Below, one piece after another: positions 56,617 to 64,000 of a DNA stretch of 64,000 bases (within the stretch, counting starts at the first letter, position 1; each line of letters begins with the position of its first letter). The DNA comes from Uloborus plumipes. Taxonomy: Eukaryota > Arthropoda > Arachnida > Araneae > Uloboridae. The stretch is from contig JAXGGA010003071.1 in NCBI GenBank assembly GCA_038373865.1, forward strand, positions 45,311-109,310. The letters are read 5' to 3'. A program made the translations under genes and the position numbers. The notes under the pieces are model-generated. The model was not told the origin of the DNA, searched no databases, and was given only the letters and a program-made list of their open reading frames with translations.

Positions 56617-59577
56617 TTATCCGCTATTGTGAATACGGCCGTAAGAGATAAACTAGTCATGGGTATACCAAAGAAAAATATTCAGAAAAATCTGTTGGCG
56701 CAAGATAACTTAACTTACGCAAAGGCAACGAAAATTGCTTTTGCAATGGAATCGGCTCAACGTGATGTGTATGAAATTCAGAATAAAGCTGCAAATGTCA
56801 ATAAACTGCATACTTCTGAAGATAAAGTTTGAAAGACTGTTCCGAATAAATTTAAAAAACCGAAATTTCAAAAGAAAGCAGGAAAATTATCTCGCAAATG
56901 TTATAGATGTGGCAGCGCATCACATTTAGCTCATGAATGTAAATACAAAGATACAGAATGCCGAAATTGTCAAAAGAGAGGACATTTGGCGAAAGTTTGC
57001 CGTTCAAAGAAAAATCGAACTGAACCTGTGAAACAAATTGAGTCTTATTCTGACAGTGTCCCTGTTTTTAATGTTAAATCTAAAGCTCGCGCAAGAGATA
57101 GGATTTTATTGAGATTTTTTATAGAAGAATCAAAAGTGCGACCTTGAGTTAACTGGAGCTGCAATCACGTGTATGAACATAACTGATTTTAAGAATTTGT
57201 GTCCATCGATAGCTATTAAACAGACAAATTTGATACTTCGTAATTTTGACAACTCTGTTATCATACCCGCTGGAAAAGCTCGAGTCAGAGTTCGGTATAA
57301 GAATCAAAGTAGCACCGAAAAGATTTAATTAGTAAATGAAAGAGTGAGTGCAGTATTTGGCAGAGAATAGTTAAGGAATTTCTCTCTTGACTGGAAAGAA
57401 ATCAAGACTGTTCGTGCTGATAAATCTGACTTCCGCAGCAATAATTTACAGGAATTGTTACAGAAACATGAGCAAATTTTTACTACAGGGATAGGGAAAT
57501 TAGAAAACTTTAGCTGTCGTCTAGAGATGAAACCTGGTTTCAAGCCAGTATTTTTTAAGCCTCGACCAGTACCATTTGCTCTAAAAGAACGAATAGAAGC
57601 TGAACTTGCAAGACTAGTGTCTGAAGATATTATCGAACCTGTTAAGAGCAAGAATCTGAGAAACTGCCATTATGAGGTGATTCATGCCATCTCAGATTTT
57701 TTCCGAAAATTTACCAAATGTTTATTATCTTATTGAAAGACCAAGTCCAGAATGTTTTGTTCTAAAGTTGAGTTGTTTAGTTTTTATGGATCCCTAAAGG
57801 TAAAGGTGCGGCATCAAAAATTAAGCGGATTTTCAAGATATGGAAGTTGCTATGAGCCAAAACTCTTACCAGGAACTGTTGAACTCCAATTTTCTTTTTG
57901 TATATGGAATACAGAAGGTTCAAACTTTACAAAATGAGTGTTAAATTTGAGGTAAGTTGTTGCCGTAAAGTCAGTGAAGGCCCTCAAAATAAGGCATTTT
58001 TGACGTTTTTCGGCATTTTTGAGGTCCAAAAAGAGCTTGTTCGTTTCAGTTGCCACGGAAAAAGTAGTGTCGTTTGAAAGGCCACTTTAAAATAATGTAT
58101 AAACAACCGAGGAAAGTTCAACGTGCTTTTAGTTGCCTAAGGCCGAAATATGAAAAATGTCATATTTTACCGATATTCAAACGGTCATAACTTCCTCTGC
58201 CAGCAACATATTGAAATAATTTTTTGCCAATGTCATATTCTATTTTTTTGTCCTAACAGAACAGTTGAGTCCTTTGAGGCGAAATGCTTAAAAAAATTTT
58301 ACAAAAAATGCACAGGCAAAAATACATTTTTTGTAAAAAAATTTTTAACATTTCGCCTCAAAGGACTCAACTGTTCTGTTAAGACAAAGAATAGAGTATG
58401 ACATTGGCAAAAAAAAAATATTTCAATATGTTGTTGGCAGAGGAAGTTATGACCGTTTGAATATCGGTAAAATATGACATTTTTCATATTTCGGCCTTAC
58501 GCAACTAAAAGCACGTTGAACTTTCCTCGGTTGTTTATACATTATTTTAAAGTGCTTACACTGGCCTTTCAAACGACACTACTTTTGCCGTGGCAACTGA
58601 AATGTACAAGCTGTTTTTGGACTCAAAAATGCTGAAAAACGTCAAAAATGCCTTGTTTTGAGGGCCTTCACTGACCTTACGGCAACAACTTACCACAAAT
58701 TTAACATTCATTTTGTAAAGTTTGAACCTTCTGTATTCCATATACAAAAAGAAAATTGGAGTTCAACAGTTCCTGGTAAGAGTTTTGGCTCACAGCAACT
58801 TCCATGTCTTGAAAATCCGCTTAATTTTTGATGCCGCACCTTCACCTTTAGGGATCCATAAAAACTAAACAACTCAACTTTAGAACAAAACATTCTGGAT
58901 TTGGTCTTTCAATAAGATAATAAACATTTGGTAATTTTTTGGAAAAAATCTGAGACGTCATGAATCACAGGCGTGACACTCTCTCAGATTCTTACTCTTA
59001 AATATAGTGATTGGGCAACTCCAATTGTACCTGTTGTAAAGCAGAACGGCAAGTTGCGAATCTGTGGAGTGACAATAAATATTGGACTAAATATTGAGCA
59101 GTATCCATTACCTAGAATTGACGATATTTTCGCTACTTTAGCCGGTGGAGAGACTTTTATTAAAATAGATTTTAACCGAAGCATATCTACAGATGATGGT
59201 TGATGAAAAGGATCGCCACTTACTTACTATAAATACACATAAAGGGCTATTTAGGTACAAACGAATGAACTATGGAATCGCTTTAGCACCTGCTATTTGG
59301 CAACGTAGTATTGAACAAGTGTTATCCGGAATACCAGGAGTACATGTATTTTTAGATGATATCACGGTAACGGCTGTAACGATCAAGAACATCTAACAAG
59401 ATTAGAGCAAGTATTACAGAAACTTCTGAACATGGCCTTAAGGTGAACAAGAGCAAGAGTGAATTTTTTAAAGATTCCGTAAATTTTTGTGGTCACAAAA
59501 TTGACAAAATCGGACTGCCCAAAACTCAAGAAAAGATTGAAGCTATTTTGAAAGCGCCGATGAAGCCACTGTATGTA
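56617..59577 (+). pseudogene. Gypsy-type retrotransposon gag-pol remnant, split by a TTAA element
   Basis: From 5' to 3': the late part of gag (about 56617-56830); two CCHC zinc knuckles that would bind RNA (56899-56940 and 56959-57000); a protease region near 57146 in which the DTG active-site triad reads LTG, so the catalytic Asp is lost; the linker and the start of reverse transcriptase (57400-57655); then, after the insertion, RT with [16 protein letters not shown] and the FLDD active-site box (58999-59390), and its C-terminal part to about 59577. RNase H, integrase and LTRs are absent. Damage: TGA near 56830, frameshifts near 57140, 59178, 59375 and 59425, stops at about 57326 and 57368. 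The order protease-RT and the double knuckle fit metazoan Gypsy elements. Confidence 0.9.
57656..58997. mobile_element. TTAA-flanked palindromic element, copy 2, inside Gypsy RT
   Basis: It starts GAGCAAGAATCTGAGA and ends in the reverse complement of GAGTAAGAATCTGAGA, flanked by TTAA (57652-57655 and 58998-59001). The 1342-bp element is one inverted repeat, with arms of about 650 bp meeting near 58330. Joining the flanks at one TTAA restores continuity of the RT codons, which proves the insertion and its target. It closely matches copy 1 at 2132. ORFs read within the arms are mirror copies of one another and are not genes. Confidence 0.93.
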
Positions 59578-60050
59578 TGAAAAGTATGACTTACGATTTA
59601 AAAAGCAGCACACATTTAAGGTTAAGAAAATTAATTTCTCATTTTTGAATGAAAAGTGGTAATCTGAACTGCTTTTTTCATATTTTAATAATGTGCAACC
59701 ATGACAAGCAAAGTCATTATTAAGAGTTCATTATTGTTTTTATAAGTAAATGAGTCCATTGCAACCTCCACAAATGTAATAAATATTTATTCCAAAGACT
59801 GTTCAATATTTGTATTTATTTTTAATTATATTTTCAACAATTTTTTTCATGGGGCGTAACTCTTACACATGCTAAGTCTATTTCATATGAGTATGAAATG
59901 TATTTATTCATAGTACTACAAAAAAAAATGGTTTTTTTTCTTCGAATACTTTTATTACTGCTAGCTTACTACAACTTTAAGAAATTTAAATTTTACAATA
60001 TTTATACATTGCTGAGTTGCAGAAACAGTAAAAAAAAAATCTTCCTCTGA
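59578..60050. other. Unassigned AT-rich segment after the Gypsy remnant
   Basis: Gypsy similarity stops near 59577 with no LTR. Nothing else is recognised before the next hAT. Confidence 0.5.
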
Positions 60051-60292
60051 ACTGAAAACAGGGTGTCAATGATTTAAATTAATTGATTTAAATCAGGGTT
60101 TAAATCGCGATTTAAATCAATTGATTTTTTTTTTTTAAATCATTGATTTAAATCAATTTTTTATTTTAACACTCATAAAAATTCTCTATAGACAATCCCA
60201 ATTTCATTATTTTTGCCATTTTCTTTTAGAGCTTTGATTTCCATCTAATAAATCAAAAAGTAGTTCTACTCATCCCCCTCCACAGATAGTGG

Positions 60293-61892
60293 CCCCAGCA
60301 AGCAAAATATCTTGCCTCAGGATTGCATAAAGGTTAACGCGTCGGCAAATATCACCTTGCCTAAATGCTGCCTGAATAATGTTATGTTACTCTCTAAGAG
60401 CTGTCAGCGACTTGCCCCAATGTTGACTGGCAAGGTGTATGCAGCCTAATATCAGTCGAGTTACAGGGTGGGCTCTGCCTTTGAAGCATCAAAATGCTGG
60501 CATAACAGTGTGAAATCAATCTGCATGCAAGAAGTGGTAGCTATTGTAATCCTGCATACATATTATCTTGACATTAAAATGGCAGGATACATTGATATAA
60601 CAGTGTGAAATTAGTCTGTATGCAAGGTGCAATTGCTTGCAAGGTCTTTCTTTCTTTCTTTTTTTTTTTTGTGTGTTATTTTCGCTTCAAATTCACGAAG
60701 TAAATTTCATTCTCTAACTATTCGTTTTATTCTTCAAGCAAAATTTTTTTTATCTTAGAATTATTTTTAGCTGACACATGATTGAAAAGTCACATAGAGA
60801 TTTGCTTTCGTTCGATTTGCAATTTAATTGCGGATAATGAAAATTACTTCATTGATTTTAGATTAAACTTTACATGTTAAAATTCATAGACTTCTTATAT
60901 AGCGGCAAAAACATAGTTAGATTTTTTATTATTTATTTATTTTATTATTATTATTATTATTATTTTTTTTTTTTTTGCTTAACAGAATGAGTAGCACTAT
61001 TAAAAATACAATGCAATATTTTATTTATTTAAAAATGTATGCTTCTTTTCGAATTATTAATACATAAAATGCCTGGTTAAAATTATGGAGAAATATTAAT
61101 AAATATCGCAGATAATGAACAAAAAATCTAAGTCCATTTCTGAGTGGATGTCAGCTTAAAAAAATACACTTAGACAAAAAACTAATTTATTTTCAAGAAT
61201 AACATAAATAGTTAGTGAATAAAATTAAACTTACTAGCGAGCTTGAAGTCATTTTATGGTAAAACCGTGACTGCGTATAATCCCTTGTCTGCTTTGTTTA
61301 AGAACGAAAAACTTTATTTTTGCCCATTTCTGCCATTGATCGCGATATTTATTGTGTATAGCACTTGTTAAATAAAGGCAGTTAAGAATGATTCAAATAA
61401 TTTCTAACACAATCATATTCCACGCATAAGCAAACAGATTTTTAACGAAGCCAAACTGCGTATCATACCACGTGCAAGCTAACTCGCTCTCATGTTCTTG
61501 ATAACGCCGAAGAAAAAAACCCACGATACAAGAAACTAGGAATGCTGGGAATAAAAGTGCGCATGCGTGACTTTCAACAAAGATCCAGGTGGGTCGGGAG
61601 CGTGGGTCTTTGTTTGCTAATGACCCTGACGGCAACAGCATGAAACCAGTGTTTCTCAATTGCTCCTTTTGAATCCTGACGCTGACAACATGTATGCAGT
61701 CTTAATATTGCAGGAGGAAATCAGTATGGACATTGAAAGATGAATATAAATCTTGCATACGTGCTGTTTTTGCAATATTTACTTTTTAATCTTTTATACA
61801 GTCTGTATGCAGTAATTTAAATTTAATACTGACGCCATCAGTACATTATCAAGATCGGTCAAGGCTGATGCAAGAAATTTTGCTTGTAGGGG
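60293..61892. mobile_element. Probable nested element with CAAGCAAAAT-TCTTGC ends
   Basis: CCCCAGCAAGCAAAATATCTTGC-like sequence on the left (60293-60315) faces CCCCTACAAGCAAAATTTCTTGC-like sequence on the right (reverse strand from 61892). Near both ends CTGTATGCA-type motifs recur. A direct repeat of about 99 bp, with ATAACAGTGTGAAAT and CTGCATGCAAG, starts near 60500 and 60598. No target duplication is clear and the class is unknown. The ORF at 61393-61659 (-) inside has no known domain. Confidence 0.55.
60935..60975. repeat. TTA/T-rich microsatellite
   Basis: A run of ATT units followed by a T-run within the nested element. Confidence 0.85.
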
Positions 61893-62632
61893 GAAGGTTA
61901 TAGTCTAAATAATATGTATGCACTAATAGTGCTATTTGTTTGTCTAATATGTGAAATATAGAAAATACATGCAGCTGCAGGGCAGGTGTTGCAAAGAGTG
62001 AATTGAGATGAAATTTAATATGATTCCATTTTTATAAAACAAAAGCAAAATAAAGAGGGGGGGGGGTCTGAATGAAGTGAGGATTGTTTTGAGCTTCCTG
62101 CCCCATTTGATTTTTTATCCTAGCTAGTAAGAGGATTATTTTCAGGCTTTGGGATTTTACACCATAGTTTTTGGTGAAACTTTACTTCAAAGGTGTTTTT
62201 GTATTTTTTAAAACTTGAAGGTAAGTTCATAAATGTAAATTAGTTAATAACTGAAGTTTCTAAGTTTTTTTTTTAATAAAAAAATTGATTTAAATCAAAA
62301 AAATCAGATTTAAATAAAAAATCAATTTTTTTAATTTTTTTAAAAAAATCATTGATTTTTTACACCTTGACTGGAAAATATATGACACTGACCATAATGC
62401 GTTCCAGACGCTTTCAAATAACTGTTGACTTCCAGTGGAGTTCACTAGATGGCAGCATCAATCAAAAAATTTCGAAATTGAAAATTACGGAATAAGGTGA
62501 TAGTTGACGTCATATCTCGGGATTTAACCACGCTTAAAAATAACTTTTCGCTCCTAAATATGTATAGCTTTCCTTGCAGTGCCACCTATCGCAGAAAGTT
62601 ATGTTTTAAATTCAGACACTCTTTAGTTTTAA

Positions 62633-63669
62633 GGTAGTAGTCTGGTAACTTATGCCTATTTTCATGACTTTTTTGGAGGGTGGTTTTTTATACGAAAAAA
62701 AAAATGAATCATCTTGAATGTTAAGAGTGTTTTTTATTCACATATTGAAAATATTAAAAAAAAATTATTTGAACAAATTTAATAGTTTATTACTATTTTT
62801 ATTGCCACTCGAAGTTAGAACTTTAAAAAAAATGCACGTGCGTGGCCCGGTGATTTTGGCTCTTGATGTTATCTGAAATCAAATATTCTTGACTATTCTT
62901 AATCTATAGCACATGTCATTTCTGGCGGAACTACTGAGTTAACACTTTCACACACTGGTAAATAACAAATAATGGTGGCGGTACTTTAATAATATCATTA
63001 TTATTAATGTATAAATATTATTATTCTTATTATTCTTGAAAGTCTTTTTCTTTAGCAAAGAAAGGGTTGTTAAAATAAAAAGTTAGGTTGCACGAAAATT
63101 ATCGATTAGTACCGACAGACTATAAGTGTGCCTGTCTGAACAGTCCCTTTAAATTGAAAGCAATCGTTCAGTAGATAAATAAAGTACGGTACCCTGCGGC
63201 CGACCGAAAAAACAATAGTTTTGAGAAAAACGCGTTGAACAAGTTTCAACAACCAATCTCCGAGCGCTCTATGAACTCGTTTGATGAGACACCCGAAATA
63301 CTTCGAATTTCTTGTCTTGCAATTTTCACATATAATTTTCCATTGGACATTGTACTTTCAAATTAAGCCAAAAAAAATTTATTTTCGATTTTTTGAACCC
63401 AAGCCACACCCAGAGTCCAACCTAAAGAGGTTGGACTCCGAGCGCTCTAGGAGCTCGTCCATAACCACCCGAAATATTGCGGAATTTTTATGTCTGTAAG
63501 ATTTTCACAGTATAATTGCCACAAAAGAACGTTATCTTAATGTGTGGTGAGTTGTGTGTGTGTTTTTTTTTTTTTGGGGAGGAGAGTGCTTTCTTTTGTT
63601 TTTCTTTCAATCAAAGCGAAAAAAAAAATTTCAGATTGTTTGTGAACTTCAAGTTACCAGACTACTACC
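62633..63669. mobile_element. TAA-flanked MITE with GGTAGTAGTCTGGTAACTT ends
   Basis: The ends GGTAGTAGTCTGGTAACTT and its exact reverse complement are flanked by TAA (62630-62632 and 63670-63672). A 3-bp TWA duplication is typical of PIF/Harbinger elements. The right half holds two direct units with CCGAGCGCTCTA (63258 and 63438) about 180 bp apart and an 11-bp-stem hairpin GAGTCCAACCT/AGGTTGGACTC at 63413-63438. The ORF at 63281-63499 reads through these and is not a gene. Confidence 0.8.
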
Positions 63670-63672
63670 TAA

Positions 63673-64000
63673 ATTAAACGTTCCCCTTTTCAGTCTGTTT
63701 CAGTTTTCTTAATAAATTTCACCATCCAAAATTTACAATTTTTTTTTCTGCAAAATTTCAGATAATGCGAGCGAAATCGCAATCTTCTTTTCAACTTTTT
63801 CGAAAATATTCCAGTTTTTTTCGAGCGAGATTATCTCAAAATTTCATGTTTTTTCCTATTTTCGAAAGTTTTCCAAAGTGTTCAAGCAGTTAATTTTTCA
63901 CTTTCTTCTAAAATTTTCCAGTCTCTATTTTCGAGCAAAATCAATCAAACTTTATTTTTTCCAATTTCTACGAAAATATTCCCGTTTTTCGTAGATGTCC
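63673..64000. other. Unassigned AT-rich segment at the window end
   Basis: It contains loosely repeated phrases of the type TTTTCGAAAATATTCCAGTTTTT with a period of roughly 60 bp, which may be the start of a degenerate tandem array continuing outside the window. Confidence 0.4.

Larger units (their letters stand above)
60059..62369. mobile_element. hAT non-autonomous element with GATTTAAATC-rich ends
   Basis: The left end CAGGGTGTCAATGATTTAAA and the right end (reverse strand) CAAGGTGTAAAAAATCAATG are flanked by ACTGAAAA and ACTGGAAA (60051-60058 and 62370-62377), an 8-bp duplication with one mismatch. Both ends carry clusters of TTGATTTAAATCAA palindromes. No transposase is present. A second element appears nested inside. 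Confidence 0.82.

Noticed and set aside
57656..58997. Paired arms read as LTRs of the Gypsy element
   Set aside because: The arms are inverted, not direct, are flanked by TTAA, and interrupt RT instead of bounding the element.

Overview
This is eukaryotic nuclear DNA, strongly AT-rich, with many short G or C runs. It is built almost entirely of transposable elements, and I recognise no host gene. The mix of families fits an invertebrate, most likely an arthropod (an arachnid or crustacean would fit): many hAT elements, pogo/Tigger-like MITEs, a ZMYM1-like hAT, a Gypsy element with two CCHC knuckles, and a Harbinger/ISL2EU-type transposase. The organism is an inference and I hold it weakly. 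All recognisable proteins (transposases, gag-pol, one uncharacterised repetitive family) are broken by stops, frameshifts or insertions.

Layout. 0-5 kb: two hAT-type ends, then a large palindromic element flanked by TTAA and interrupted by a hAT with an 8-bp target duplication. 5-10 kb: a small hAT MITE, several copies of a 252-bp TA-flanked MITE, a 290-bp tandem duplication, and a hAT carrying five 152-bp tandem repeats. 11-21 kb: four copies (one truncated; the fourth lies near 50 kb) of a roughly 940-bp family with 4-bp target duplications, a Tigger-like MITE, a hAT MITE, and an intron-containing Harbinger-like transposase pseudogene. 22-27.5 kb: two inverted copies of a second 4-bp-duplication family, one interrupted by a TA-flanked element. 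27.9-35.6 kb: a 7.6-kb inverted-repeat structure full of smaller insertions. 36-48 kb: three hAT elements, two with transposase remains. 50-55 kb: mostly unassigned, with Tigger and hAT pieces. 55.6-59.6 kb: an uncharacterised repetitive gene family remnant fused to a Gypsy remnant, itself split by a second TTAA palindrome. 60-64 kb: a hAT holding a nested element, and a TAA-flanked MITE.

Most elements are non-autonomous. Exact boundaries come from matching terminal inverted repeats plus target-site duplications, read by eye. The most novel-looking items are the TTAA-flanked hairpin elements, the two 4-bp-duplication families that share a TGTCCGG motif, and a group of elements (at 22.1, 24.7, 24.9, 30.5 and 42.8 kb) each carrying many internal copies of one short family-specific motif.
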